A stretch of DNA of 64,000 bases, taken from the NCBI RefSeq assembly GCF_900156065.1, contig NZ_FTNF01000012.1, forward strand, positions 154,598 to 218,597, given 5' to 3'. Both the position numbers and the translations under genes were made by a program. Below are positions 41,881-50,250 of this stretch, piece by piece. Position 1 is the first letter of the stretch, and the number at the start of each line of letters is the position of its first letter. This stretch comes from Micromonospora avicenniae. Its GTDB lineage: Bacteria > Actinomycetota > Actinomycetes > Mycobacteriales > Micromonosporaceae. Below the pieces are notes generated by a model. It had not been told where the DNA came from and did no database searches. It was given only the letters and a program-made list of their open reading frames with translations.

Positions 41881-42024
41881 GTGACCGAGCATCCGGGGGC
41901 GGTGCTGACGGTGGAGATCATCGACGCCGGGCGCGGCCCGGTTCCCGGCTCCCCCGGCGTGGGGCATGCTCTGGTGGGCATGCGGTAGCGGGTCGGGCTC
42001 TACGGTGGTGTCCTACGGGCCGGC
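41881..42024 (+). pseudogene. C-terminal remnant of a NarL-type sensor histidine kinase
   Basis: Reading from 41881 gives LTVEIIDAGRGPVPG (G1 box, DxGRG), SPGVGHALVGMR (G2 box), a TAG at 41986-41988, then RVGLYGGVLRAGV. In intact NarL-family kinases the motif is GLxGMRERVxxYGG, so the TAG stands where the Glu codon should be. Nothing of the sensor, dimerisation domain or N box precedes it. It is in frame with, and directly upstream of, the response regulator, where the cognate kinase normally lies; I infer the kinase gene has been lost by deletion plus a nonsense mutation. Confidence 0.7.
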
Positions 42025-42048
42025 GTGACGGACGGGACAGGAGGGGCG

Positions 42049-42729
42049 ATGACCGATCGGACGCCACGGCCGGTACGTGTCCTGCTCGCCGACGATCAGC
42101 CGCTGCTGCGCACCGGGTTCCGGATGGTGCTGGGCGCGGAGCAGGACCTGGACGTCGTCGCCGAGGCCGGTGACGGCGTGGAGGCGGTGGACCTGTCCCG
42201 CCGGCTGCTGCCCGACGTGGTGCTGATGGACATCCGCATGCCGCGGATGGACGGGGTGACGGCCACCCGGGCGATCGTCGACGCCCGCCTGCCGGTACGG
42301 GTGCTGATCCTCACCACCTTCGACCTCGACGAGTACGTGGTGGGGGCACTGCGCGCCGGGGCCAGCGGCTTCCTGGCCAAGGACGTGCCCGCCGAGGACC
42401 TGGTCACGGCGATCCGCACCGTGGCCGCCGGCGAGGCGGTGGTGGCGCCGCGCATCCTCAAGCGGCTGCTGGACCGGTTCGCCGAGGTGCTGCCGGACCC
42501 GTCGGCCGCGCCGCCGCGCTCGCTGGCCGCGCTCACCGAGCGGGAGCGGGAGGTGCTGGTGCACGTCGCCCGCGGCTTGTCCAACTCCGAGATCGCCGCG
42601 GCGCTGTCGGTGAGCGAGACCACCATCAAGACGCACGTCGGGCACGTGTTGATGAAGCTGGGGCTCCGCGACCGGGTGCAGGCCGTCGTGCTGGCATATG
42701 AGACGGGCCTCGTACGCCCCAGGTGGTAG
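42049..42729 (+). CDS. NarL/LuxR-family response regulator
   Basis: Two-domain regulator of 226 aa. Receiver domain with acidic pocket LLADDQ, phospho-acceptor Asp61 in VVLMDIRMPRMDG, ILTTFD and the conserved Lys in GFLAKDVPAEDL. LuxR-type helix-turn-helix at 160-215 (LTEREREVLVHVARGLSNSEIAAALSVSETTIKTHVGHVLMKLGLRDRVQAV). ATG 42049 follows AGGAGG. With its kinase reduced to a fragment it must be an orphan, or be served by another kinase. The ABC exporter downstream is a likely target. Confidence 0.93.
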   Translation: MTDRTPRPVRVLLADDQPLLRTGFRMVLGAEQDLDVVAEAGDGVEAVDLSRRLLPDVVLMDIRMPRMDGVTATRAIVDARLPVRVLILTTFDLDEYVVGALRAGASGFLAKDVPAEDLVTAIRTVAAGEAVVAPRILKRLLDRFAEVLPDPSAAPPRSLAALTEREREVLVHVARGLSNSEIAAALSVSETTIKTHVGHVLMKLGLRDRVQAVVLAYETGLVRPRW

Positions 42730-42972
42730 TGCGGCCGGCGGACTACCCCCATCGGCGTGTTCGAAGATCCCTCCTCGGCGCGAGGTAGCTGTTGCCGTCG
42801 TCACCTACCGTGACCGCAGACGGCCGGACACGGTTGACCCTCAGGCGGCGCGAACCCAACGACGTCGGGCCCGGGTGCTCGACGACGACGCCCCGTGGTC
42901 GATCGGCCGCGGCGATCAGGGGCAACCCTGAGTCGGGATGGGGGGCACCCGCAGCGCGGAAATCCGCCACGG

Positions 42973-42990
42973 CTCCGACCGAGGTCGGAG
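42973..42990. promoter_or_regulatory. palindrome upstream of the ABC exporter
   Basis: CTCCGACCGAGGTCGGAG, 8-bp arms around GA, about 90 nt before the ABC ATPase start. Further upstream in the same 352-bp gap (42730-43081) GGTAG and CTACC form a spaced inverted repeat near 42784-42810. No gene is supported in this gap; it most likely holds the promoter and operator of the exporter, possibly for the response regulator. Confidence 0.4.
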
Positions 42991-43081
42991 AAGACTGGGG
43001 CGGTGAACGCGGAGGATGGGACTGCCGCGCCGAACACAGCGGGGGGCGGCGCGGACCGACCGCACGACAGAGGGAGAAGAC

Positions 43082-43849
43082 GTGACCGCGACGGTAGGCC
43101 AGCAGGCGCAGGCCGCGGCCCGGGCGAGCGACGTATGGAAGGTGTACGGCAGCGGCGAGGCGCAGGTCGTCGCGCTACGGGGGGTCAGCGCCGAGTTCGA
43201 GCGGGGTCGCTTCACCGCGATCATGGGCCCGTCGGGGTCCGGCAAGTCGACGTTGATGCACTGCCTGGCGGGGTTGGACTCGGTGACCCGGGGGACGGTG
43301 TCGATCGGCGACACCACTGTCACCGGCCTGGGCGACGCCGGGCTGACCAGGCTGCGCCGGGACAAGGTGGGCTTCATCTTCCAGCAGTTCAACCTGCTGC
43401 CCACGCTCAGCGCCAAGGAGAACATCCTGCTGCCGTTGTCGATCGCCGGGCGTAAGCCGGACCCGGCCTGGTACGACATCGTGATCGACACGGTTGGGCT
43501 GCGGGACCGGCTGGACCACCGGCCGGCGCAGCTCTCCGGCGGGCAGCAGCAGCGGGTGGCGTGCGCCCGCGCCCTGGTCTCCCGCCCCGAGGTGATCTTC
43601 GCTGACGAGCCGACGGGGAACCTGGACTCCCGCGCCGGTGCGGAGGTGCTGAACTTCCTGCGCAACTCGGTACGTGAGCACGGTCAGACCATCGTCATGG
43701 TCACCCACGACCCGACCGCCGCCGCGTACGCCGACCGGGTGGTCTTCCTGGCCGACGGGCAGATCGTCTCGGAGTTGATCGAGCCGACCGCCGAGACCGT
43801 GCTGGACACGATGAAGAAGCTGGACGTCTCGGCCGAGGTGAACGGCTGA
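43082..43849 (+). CDS. ABC exporter ATP-binding protein (LolD/MacB type)
   Basis: 255-aa ATPase. Walker A GPSGSGKST near residue 48, Q-loop FIFQQFNLLPTLSAKENI, signature LSGGQQQRVACARALVS, Walker B VIFADEPTGNLDS and switch VMVTHDPTAA. The NLLPTLSAxENI and PTGNLDS forms are typical of MacB/LolD-type systems. GTG 43082 follows GGGAGAAG. The stop overlaps the permease ATG by one base, so stoichiometric production is expected. Confidence 0.93.
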   Translation: MTATVGQQAQAAARASDVWKVYGSGEAQVVALRGVSAEFERGRFTAIMGPSGSGKSTLMHCLAGLDSVTRGTVSIGDTTVTGLGDAGLTRLRRDKVGFIFQQFNLLPTLSAKENILLPLSIAGRKPDPAWYDIVIDTVGLRDRLDHRPAQLSGGQQQRVACARALVSRPEVIFADEPTGNLDSRAGAEVLNFLRNSVREHGQTIVMVTHDPTAAAYADRVVFLADGQIVSELIEPTAETVLDTMKKLDVSAEVNG

Positions 43850-46401
43850 TGCTCCGGGCGACGCTCAAGAGCCTGCTGGCACGCAAGCTGCGACTCACCC
43901 TCTCCGGCCTGGCAGTCGTACTCGGCGTGATGTTCGTCTCCGGCGCGTTCGTGCTGACCGACACCCTCGGCCGCACCTTCGACGCGATCTTCGCGGACGC
44001 GTACGAGGGAGTGGACGTCAACGTCGCGGCCAAGCCGAAGATCGCGATGTCGGAGATGGAGGGCGAACAGCAGGCGCCGCCGTTCCCGGCGGGCACGGTC
44101 GAGAAGGTCCGCGCGGTGCCCGGGGTGGCCGAGGCGACCGGGGTGGTCGCCGTCGACGGGGCCCGGCTGATCGGCAGCAACGGCAAGGCCGTCGCCTCGT
44201 TCGGTCCGCCGCAGCTCGGCGAGAACTGGACCGGCGAGACGGACCTGATCCAGCTGCGCGAGGGACGCGGAGCCGACGCCGCCGACGAGATCGTCATCAA
44301 CAAGGGGCTCGCCGACGCGGGCAAGGTGAAGCTCGGGGACCGGGTCGGGGTGCTCACCCCGATGGAACCGAAACAGGAGTTCACCATCGTCGGGATCTTC
44401 GGCTACAGCGGTGGCCGGGACTCGATCGGCGGCTCCAACGAGATCATGTTCACCACTCCGGTGGCTCAGCGCCTGATGCTGGGCGAGCCGAACACGTTCA
44501 ACAGCGTGAGCGTGAAGGCGGCCGACGCCGTCACCCCCGAGTCGCTGCGCGACTCCGTGACCACCGCGGTGGGCGACGCCTACGTGGTGAAGACCGGCAA
44601 GCAACTCTCGGAGGAAGCCGCGGAGGGCTTCAAGGAGGCGCTGTCGTTCTTCAACCGGATCCTGCTCGGCTTCGCGGCGGTGGCGCTGCTGGTCGGCACG
44701 TTCCTGATCCTCAACACCTTCTCGATCATCGTGGCGCAGCGCACCCGTGAGCTGGCGTTGATGCGCGCCATCGGGGCCAGCCGCCGGCAGATGATCGGCT
44801 CGGTGGTGCTGGAGGCGATCGCCGTGGGCCTGATCGCCTCGGTGCTCGGCCTGGCCGCCGGCATCGGCATCGGCGCACTGCTCGCGTGGGCGTTCGGCAA
44901 CCTTGCCGGCGGGCTCACCCTGGCCGGGATCGGCGTACCGCTCTCGGCCGTGATCAGCGCGTTCGCGGTCGGCCTGATCATCACCGTGGTGGCGGCCCTG
45001 CTGCCGGCGCTGCGGGCCTCGCGGATCCCGCCGATCGCGGCGATGCAGGACGTGGCCACCCCGGACCGCCCGCTGACCCGGATCACGGTGGCCGGTGGTC
45101 TGGTCAGCGCGGTCGGCGCGGCGCTGCTCTTCCTCGGCCTCTCCGGCAACGCGGGCGGCAACACGCTGGTGACGATCCTCGGTGGGGTGTTGTTCGCCTT
45201 CATCGGTGTCGCGTTGCTGACCCCGCTGATCAGCCGGCCGGTGGTGAGCCTGCTCGGGGCGATCTTCGCCTGGTCGGTGCCGGGCAAGCTGGGGCGGCTC
45301 AACTCGGGGCGCAACCCGCGCCGCACCGCCATCACCGCGGCCGCGCTGATGGTCGGCATCGCCCTGGTCACCGGCGTGACGGTGATCCTGGACTCGGCCA
45401 AGAGCAGCATCAGCGGCCTCGCCCAGGACACCATCAAGGCCGAACTGGTCATCGCCGGTGTGCAGAGCGGCCCGCGGCCGCCGACGTTCGACCCGGCGGT
45501 GCTCGAGAAGGTCGCCGCGATCCCCGGCGTCCAACTGGTCGACGGCGAGTACGGCGACCTGGCCGTGGTCGGCGGGGAACGCACCTGGGTGGCGGCGAGC
45601 AGCAACGACACCGCGCTCCGGCAGATCTTCGGAGTGCAGCCCACGGCCGGTGACATCGACCGGCTCGGGCCGAACCAGATGCTGATCAGCACGGACACCG
45701 CGCAGGACCGGGGGCTTTCGGTCGGTTCGACGGTGCCGGTGCAGCTGGCCCGGGGCGAACCCAGCACGTACACGGTCACCGGCATCTACGCCAGCAGCCA
45801 GTTGACCAACGGGATCGTGCTCCCGGCGGAGGCGGCCCGCGACTTCGCCATCCCGCAGCCGGTCCAGGGCTTCATCCAGCTGGCAGCTGGCACGCAGGTC
45901 GCCAACGTGCAGCCGCAGGTCGAGGCGCTGCTCGCCGACTCCCCCGAGGTGTCGGTGGCCGACCGGGACGCGTTCATCGATCAGCAGGCCGGCCAGGTGG
46001 ACGGGTTGCTCACGATGATCCAGATCCTGCTGGCCCTGGCCATCGTGATCGCGGTCCTCGGCATCGTCAACACGCTGGCGCTGTCGGTGCTGGAACGCAC
46101 CCGCGAGCTGGGGCTGTTGCGGGCCATCGGGCTACGCCGGGCGCAGACCATGCGGATGATCACCGTCGAGGCGGTGGTGATCTCGGTGTTCGGCGCGCTG
46201 CTCGGGGTCGTCGTCGGCGCCGGTCTGGGTGCCGCGGTGGTCGAGGCGCTGAAGGACGAGGGCATCACCGACCTGGTCCTGCCGTGGACGCAGATCTTGG
46301 TCGCCCTCGGGCTCGCCGCGGTCGTCGGAGTGGTCGCCGCGGTCCTGCCCGCGGTCCGGGCCGCCCGGATCAACGTCCTGGGCGCGATCGCCCACGACTG
46401 A
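43849..46401 (+). CDS. FtsX-like ABC exporter permease
   Basis: 850-aa permease with two FtsX repeats. An N-terminal helix (LRLTLSGLAVVLGVMFVSGAFVLTDTLG) is followed by an extracytoplasmic MacB-type domain (to about residue 265), three helices with TRELALMRAIGASRRQMIG, a fourth set of helices around residues 420-490, a second extracytoplasmic domain, and a closing triplet with RTRELGLLRAIGLRRAQTMRMI. Such systems export peptides, lipids or toxic compounds or act in mechanotransmission; substrate unknown. Expected to work with the ATPase upstream. Confidence 0.92.
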   Translation: MLRATLKSLLARKLRLTLSGLAVVLGVMFVSGAFVLTDTLGRTFDAIFADAYEGVDVNVAAKPKIAMSEMEGEQQAPPFPAGTVEKVRAVPGVAEATGVVAVDGARLIGSNGKAVASFGPPQLGENWTGETDLIQLREGRGADAADEIVINKGLADAGKVKLGDRVGVLTPMEPKQEFTIVGIFGYSGGRDSIGGSNEIMFTTPVAQRLMLGEPNTFNSVSVKAADAVTPESLRDSVTTAVGDAYVVKTGKQLSEEAAEGFKEALSFFNRILLGFAAVALLVGTFLILNTFSIIVAQRTRELALMRAIGASRRQMIGSVVLEAIAVGLIASVLGLAAGIGIGALLAWAFGNLAGGLTLAGIGVPLSAVISAFAVGLIITVVAALLPALRASRIPPIAAMQDVATPDRPLTRITVAGGLVSAVGAALLFLGLSGNAGGNTLVTILGGVLFAFIGVALLTPLISRPVVSLLGAIFAWSVPGKLGRLNSGRNPRRTAITAAALMVGIALVTGVTVILDSAKSSISGLAQDTIKAELVIAGVQSGPRPPTFDPAVLEKVAAIPGVQLVDGEYGDLAVVGGERTWVAASSNDTALRQIFGVQPTAGDIDRLGPNQMLISTDTAQDRGLSVGSTVPVQLARGEPSTYTVTGIYASSQLTNGIVLPAEAARDFAIPQPVQGFIQLAAGTQVANVQPQVEALLADSPEVSVADRDAFIDQQAGQVDGLLTMIQILLALAIVIAVLGIVNTLALSVLERTRELGLLRAIGLRRAQTMRMITVEAVVISVFGALLGVVVGAGLGAAVVEALKDEGITDLVLPWTQILVALGLAAVVGVVAAVLPAVRAARINVLGAIAHD

Positions 46402-46415
46402 CCCGTGCGCAGCAA

Positions 46416-46446
46416 GCGACCCCCGGCCAACCCGGCCGGGGGTCGC
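46416..46446 (+). terminator. hairpin terminator after the permease gene
   Basis: Perfect 13-bp stem (46416-46428 with 46434-46446), 5-nt loop, 14 nt past the stop. Confidence 0.7.
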
Positions 46447-46484
46447 CGCGCATCCGGGCCACCGATGGCCCCGGACGATCTCTG

Positions 46485-46514
46485 CGTGGGCCCCGCCGAC
46501 CGGTGGGGCCCACG
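46485..46514 (-). terminator. hairpin terminator after the HAD gene
   Basis: Perfect 10-bp stem (46485-46494 with 46505-46514), 5 nt beyond the HAD gene stop on the minus strand. Confidence 0.6.
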
Positions 46515-46519
46515 CCGCG

Positions 46520-47215
46520 TCACCGCCCGGCGTTCGGCTCGCCGAGCAGCGCGGCGAGCAACTCCAGGTCCACCGCGGTCAAGCTCTCGAGCTGGTGTAC
46601 GCCGTCCGTCGGCGCCAGTGGCACCTCGCCCGGTACGGCCAGCACGGCGGCGCCGGCCGCCAGGGCGCTGGCCACTCCCGTCCGCGAGTCCTCGATCGCC
46701 ACGCACCGCTCGATCGGCACACCGAGCAGCCGAGCGGCGGTCAGGTACGGCTCCGGGTGCGGCTTGGTCGCGACCACCTCGTCGCCGCAGACCACCACGT
46801 CGAAGCTGTCCCGCCCGAGGGTCTCCAGGGCCACCTCGACGAGAGGCCGGCCACTGGAGGTGACCAGAGCGGTCGGGATGCCGGCCGCGCGTACCGCCTT
46901 GAGCAGGGCCATCGCCCCCGGCCGCCACCGCAACCCGGAGCGGAACAGCTCCAGGATCCGCGCGTCGATCCACGCCGCGCTGACCGCCGGGTCCCGCTCC
47001 GGCTGGCCGAGGTCGTCGTGGAGGATCCGCATCGAATCGGCCATGGCCGTGCCGATGATCGCCTTACGGGCGGCGTCGGACAGCGTGCCGCCGTACGTCT
47101 CAGCGAGCTCCTGCAACGCGACGTCCCACAGCTTCTCGCTGTCGACCAGGGTGCCGTCCATGTCGAAGAGAATGGCGGCGGGATGACGGCTGGTGTACGG
47201 ATCCTCCAGGGACAT
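46520..47215 (-). CDS. HAD family phosphatase (beta-phosphoglucomutase-like)
   Basis: 231-aa HAD subfamily IA hydrolase. Motif I ILFDMDGTLVDSEKLWD (DxD intact), cap with LGQPERDPAVSAAW, motif II ALVTSSGRPLVEVAL, Lys in VATKPHPEPYLTAARLLG and motif IV CVAIEDSRTGVASALAAG. Resembles sugar-phosphate or phosphoglycolate phosphatases; the substrate is not determined. ATG 47215 follows AGAGGA. It may originally have followed metH directly on this strand. Confidence 0.88.
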   Translation of the reverse strand: MSLEDPYTSRHPAAILFDMDGTLVDSEKLWDVALQELAETYGGTLSDAARKAIIGTAMADSMRILHDDLGQPERDPAVSAAWIDARILELFRSGLRWRPGAMALLKAVRAAGIPTALVTSSGRPLVEVALETLGRDSFDVVVCGDEVVATKPHPEPYLTAARLLGVPIERCVAIEDSRTGVASALAAGAAVLAVPGEVPLAPTDGVHQLESLTAVDLELLAALLGEPNAGR

Positions 47216-47312
47216 GCCGGGATCCTCTCAGGGGCACGCTGGTTCGGTCGTCGCGGTGCCCGCCCGGGTGACCCACGCAATCGCCCGGCCCACCGCGCCC
47301 GACCGGCCACGG

Positions 47313-48056
47313 TCAGCGGAGATCGCAGGCGGCGAGCGACCCCTCGTAGCCGCGGAAGAACGACTCGGTGCGCTGCTCCGCGGTGCCGTGCGAGCCCTCG
47401 GCGAACCAGGGCTGGTCGGGGTCGTCACCGACCGCCGCCAGCCCCTCCCGGAACTCCTCCAGGTCGCCCTCGCCGAGGGTGAGCAGACGGGACCGCACCG
47501 AGTCGCCGAGGTACGCCCCGGCCATGCAGTCGGCCTGCAGCTCCTGCTGGATGGTGAAGTTGTAGCGGATGCCGAGGCGCACCTGGATGCCGTGGGCGTA
47601 CTCGTGACCCAGCAGGTAGAACACGAACGCGTCGCCGACCTGCCGGAACGCGGCCACCGACCAGGCCACGTCGTACGCGATGAAGTCACCCTGCGAGCAG
47701 TAGACGGCGTTGTTGCGGGGCAGCGCCTGCCCGCCGCAGGAGACCTCACCGGCCCGCTGGTAGGGGATGATCCGCCGGACCGGCCGGAACCGCTCCCCCG
47801 ACGACCGGAACTGGGCCGCCCAGTAGCGCTCGGCGACGGCCTGCGCGTCGGCGACGTCCTGGGCGAACTCCTCGACGCTGGTGGTGCCGTCGGCGCGGGT
47901 GGTGGCCGTGCCCGGCGCCGCCGTCGGCTCCGCCGGCGCCGGCCCGCGGCCCTGCGGGTCACCCACGCCGCCGACGAAGCAACCGCCGGCCGCGACGAGC
48001 GCCACCAGCAGCCCCGCCAGCGGCCCTCGGAACCGACCTGTCGACCGTCCGTCCAC
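47313..48056 (-). CDS. putative secreted/lipoprotein neutral zinc metallopeptidase
   Basis: 247-aa protein of the YpfJ-like zinc metallopeptidase family. N-terminal helix GPLAGLLVALVAAGGC could be a lipoprotein signal with Cys as acceptor (the lipobox is weak), followed by an Ala/Pro/Thr linker. The catalytic motif is LLGHEYAHGIQ (HExxH), with the downstream QELQADCMAGAYLG Glu/Asp as third ligand, and YCSQGDFIAYD before it. GTG 48056 follows GGGGGAGG. Physiological substrate unknown. Confidence 0.87.
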   Translation of the reverse strand: MDGRSTGRFRGPLAGLLVALVAAGGCFVGGVGDPQGRGPAPAEPTAAPGTATTRADGTTSVEEFAQDVADAQAVAERYWAAQFRSSGERFRPVRRIIPYQRAGEVSCGGQALPRNNAVYCSQGDFIAYDVAWSVAAFRQVGDAFVFYLLGHEYAHGIQVRLGIRYNFTIQQELQADCMAGAYLGDSVRSRLLTLGEGDLEEFREGLAAVGDDPDQPWFAEGSHGTAEQRTESFFRGYEGSLAACDLR

Positions 48057-48163
48057 ATCGTCCTCCCCCGGCACCGTGCTCGCGCACGCGATGCCCCGAC
48101 GGTACGTGCGCCATGCCCGCCTGGGCACAGCGCGGGGCCCGGCATGGGAAGAGCGCGACCAGG

Positions 48164-48306
48164 GCCTGCTTCATGAGGCTCGCCCGAGCGAGCCGGGTCC
48201 CAGGCGGCGGTTCGTCCGGATACCGGTGTTGTATCCGAACGAACCGTCAAGGCCGCCGGTCGTCCCCTCGGGCCGGCGCAGCCGGGCACGGTCTGATGAA
48301 ACAGGC
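48164..48306. mobile_element. MITE-like palindromic element
   Basis: 143 bp bounded by imperfect inverted repeats (48164-48177 GCCTGCTTCATGAG; 48293-48306 CTGATGAAACAGGC, 12 of 14 complementary). Near its centre are two 15-nt arms (48209-48223, 48231-48245; one mismatch) with a 7-nt loop, and a 7-bp hairpin lies at 48177-48194. No coding capacity. The right end is 3 bp from the -10 hexamer of the methyltransferase gene, so it may supply part of that promoter. No transposase is nearby and no clear target duplication was seen. Confidence 0.45.
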
Positions 48307-48321
48307 ACTAGGGTCACGTCG

Positions 48322-49131
48322 ATGACGAGATTCGACGATCATGAACGTCGGCGGTGGGCCGGACGGGCGGAGGCGTACGCGCGCAGCTTCGGCCGGCTCT
48401 GCGCCTACCCGGCACCCGCCCTGTTGGACGCCGCGGAGGTGGACGCCGGCACCCGGGTGCTGGACGTCGGCACCGGGCCGGGCGGCGTGGCGGCGCTCGC
48501 CGCCGCCCGTGGAGCGACCGTGACCGCGGTGGACGCCGAGGCCAGCATGATCGCCACAGCCCGGGCGGCCCGTCCGGCGGGCCACTTCGCGCAGGCCGTG
48601 CTGCCACTGCTGCCCTTCCCCACCGGCGTCTTCGATGCCGCGGTGGCGAACTTCGTGATCAACCACGTCGGCGATCCACTGGCCGCCGTCGTGGCGCTGC
48701 GCCGGGTGGTACGCCCCGGCGGAAAGGTGGCGGTCACCGTCTGGCCTCACCCGCAGCCGCCGCTGCAACGGCTCTGGGGGCAGGCGTACGAGGCAGCCGG
48801 CGGGCCGCCCCGGCCGGACCTGCCGCGAGTGGCCGCCGACCGGAACTTCGACCGTACGCCCGCGGGCCTGACCGGGTTGCTGCGTGCCGCGGGACTGGAC
48901 GCGGTGCGGTGCGAGACGCTGTCGTGGGTGCACCGCACCGACCCGGAGGACTGGTGGGCCGGGCCGGCCGCCGGCATCGGTCAGCTCGGGCTGCTGCTCG
49001 ACGGCACCACGGCCGAGTTCCGCCGACGGGCCCGGCACGAGTACGACCGGCTGACCGCCGCGCACCTCGACGCGGACGGGCGGCTCAACCTACCCACCGC
49101 GGCGCTGCTCGCCACCGGCTGCCTGCGGTAA
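48322..49131 (+). CDS. class I SAM-dependent methyltransferase
   Basis: 269-aa enzyme of the UbiE/Methyltransf_11 type. Cofactor motif VLDVGTGPGGVAALAAARG (about residues 48-66), then TVTAVDAEASMIATAR, LPFPTGVFDAAVANFVINHV and LRRVVRPGGKVAVTVWP. The acceptor is unknown. ATG 48322 has TAGGGT 7 nt upstream, directly beside the MITE-like element. Lies in the accessory stretch between the metallopeptidase and metH. Confidence 0.85.
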   Translation: MTRFDDHERRRWAGRAEAYARSFGRLCAYPAPALLDAAEVDAGTRVLDVGTGPGGVAALAAARGATVTAVDAEASMIATARAARPAGHFAQAVLPLLPFPTGVFDAAVANFVINHVGDPLAAVVALRRVVRPGGKVAVTVWPHPQPPLQRLWGQAYEAAGGPPRPDLPRVAADRNFDRTPAGLTGLLRAAGLDAVRCETLSWVHRTDPEDWWAGPAAGIGQLGLLLDGTTAEFRRRARHEYDRLTAAHLDADGRLNLPTAALLATGCLR

Positions 49132-49167
49132 CCCGGTCCTGCGGCTCTGCCGCATGCGGCAGGGCGG

Positions 49168-49336
49168 CGTACGGCGGCGGCCTCGGACTCAGCGCGCTTC
49201 GAGGCGAAGTAGTCGGCGTCCGGGTTCACCACCTCATAGACGTTCGGGTGGTGCTCGGCGAATCTGTCGTAGTGATCGGCCTGCACCAGGCTGTCCCGCA
49301 ACGCGTCCTCAAAGGTCGGAGCGCGGTCTTGTCATG
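49168..49336 (-). pseudogene. possible degenerate coding fragment
   Basis: The minus strand reads DRAPTFEDALRDSLVQADHY and FAEHHPNVYEVVNPDADYF without a proper start; a short ATG-led frame (MTRPRSDL) just upstream ends in a different frame. Amino-acid composition looks protein-like but I recognise no family. Together with the lack of other genes in 49132-49398 this could be a broken gene; it may equally be chance. Confidence 0.25.
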
Positions 49337-49398
49337 GGGGCGAAGGAACTGCACCCCTGCCGCCCGGTGGCGGAGGCGGACGAGTGCTCATGGCGCGC

Positions 49399-49911
49399 CT
49401 ACGGCTGAGCCGGTCGCGAAGGGGTGCCGAGGAGCGCCTCGTACCGGTGGAACTCACCGTTGGTGCCGACTCGACGGAACCCGGCACGTTCGAGAGTCCC
49501 CTGGGAAGCGATGTTGTCCCCGGTGGTGTCGGCGACGACGCGGGACAGTCCGTGATCGGTCGCGACGCTCAACAGGGCCTCGAGTGCCTCCGCGGCATAG
49601 CCGTGACCACGGGCTGACGGGGCGAGGCCGTAACCCACCTCGACACATCCGTCGACCGGCTGCCCCTTGAACCCGATTCCACCGATGGCCTTCCCATCGG
49701 CGGTCCGGGTGATCCGGTAGTGCCCGAAGGGGCGCTGCTCTCCGTGGGCGGCGGTGGCTCTGAGAAAGGCCGTGACGCCGAAGACGTCGCCATCGAAGGG
49801 AAAATCCTCGGCCCAGACGTCGCCGGCTGCGGCGCGCCGCCCGACGATGCGTTCACCCTCTGCGCTGTCGATGGTGTGTAGGCACAGTCGCGGGGTTTGG
49901 AGTTCGGTCAC
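49399..49911 (-). CDS. GNAT family N-acetyltransferase
   Basis: 170-aa RimJ/RimL-like acetyltransferase. Acetyl-CoA site VEVGYGLAPSARGHGYAAEALEALLSVATDHGLSRVVADT with the Q/RxxGxG/A-type loop, and DNIASQGTLERAGFRRVGT after it, as in Acetyltransf_3 proteins. N-terminus TELQTPRLCLHTID fits the family; GTG 49911 is used although no ribosome site is evident. Located in the accessory stretch; substrate unknown. Confidence 0.85.
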   Translation of the reverse strand: MTELQTPRLCLHTIDSAEGERIVGRRAAAGDVWAEDFPFDGDVFGVTAFLRATAAHGEQRPFGHYRITRTADGKAIGGIGFKGQPVDGCVEVGYGLAPSARGHGYAAEALEALLSVATDHGLSRVVADTTGDNIASQGTLERAGFRRVGTNGEFHRYEALLGTPSRPAQP

Positions 49912-50030
49912 GGGCAACAGCGAAGCAGCCCTCAACACACCGTACAAGCCGATTACGCCACCCACGGCAGAGCCCGACATCGCCGGCAGCCGGCAGGTCT
50001 CACGTCGGCGGCTCGGGGCCGTGTCACGGT

Positions 50031-50147
50031 TCAGGCGCGCGTTGAGGCAACGTCGTGGTCGGGCTTGGCGACCGCCGCCTTGGCAGCCCGCTCGATCCTC
50101 GCGCGTCGGGTTTCCCAGAACGCCGCATCGCGTTGCTGCATCGCCAT
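50031..50147 (-). CDS. possible small protein
   Basis: A 38-aa reading frame starting MAMQQRDAAFWETRRARIER with GAGGGGG 8 nt upstream of the ATG at 50147. Helical, basic, no recognised family. Support comes only from the ribosome site and composition. Confidence 0.3.
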   Translation of the reverse strand: MAMQQRDAAFWETRRARIERAAKAAVAKPDHDVASTRA

Positions 50148-50250
50148 GCTGTAGCCCCCTCGGCCGACGGCGTCTTCGGCCGTTGACACCGCGGAGCGCC
50201 ACGTCAGCCTCGCTGCTCGTCCGATTCCATCGAGTGGGAGACTCAGGTTC

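Noticed and set aside
48164..48306. Transcription terminator only
   Set aside because: The outer inverted repeats and several hairpins over 143 bp between two divergently transcribed starts do not fit a terminator, since no gene ends there.
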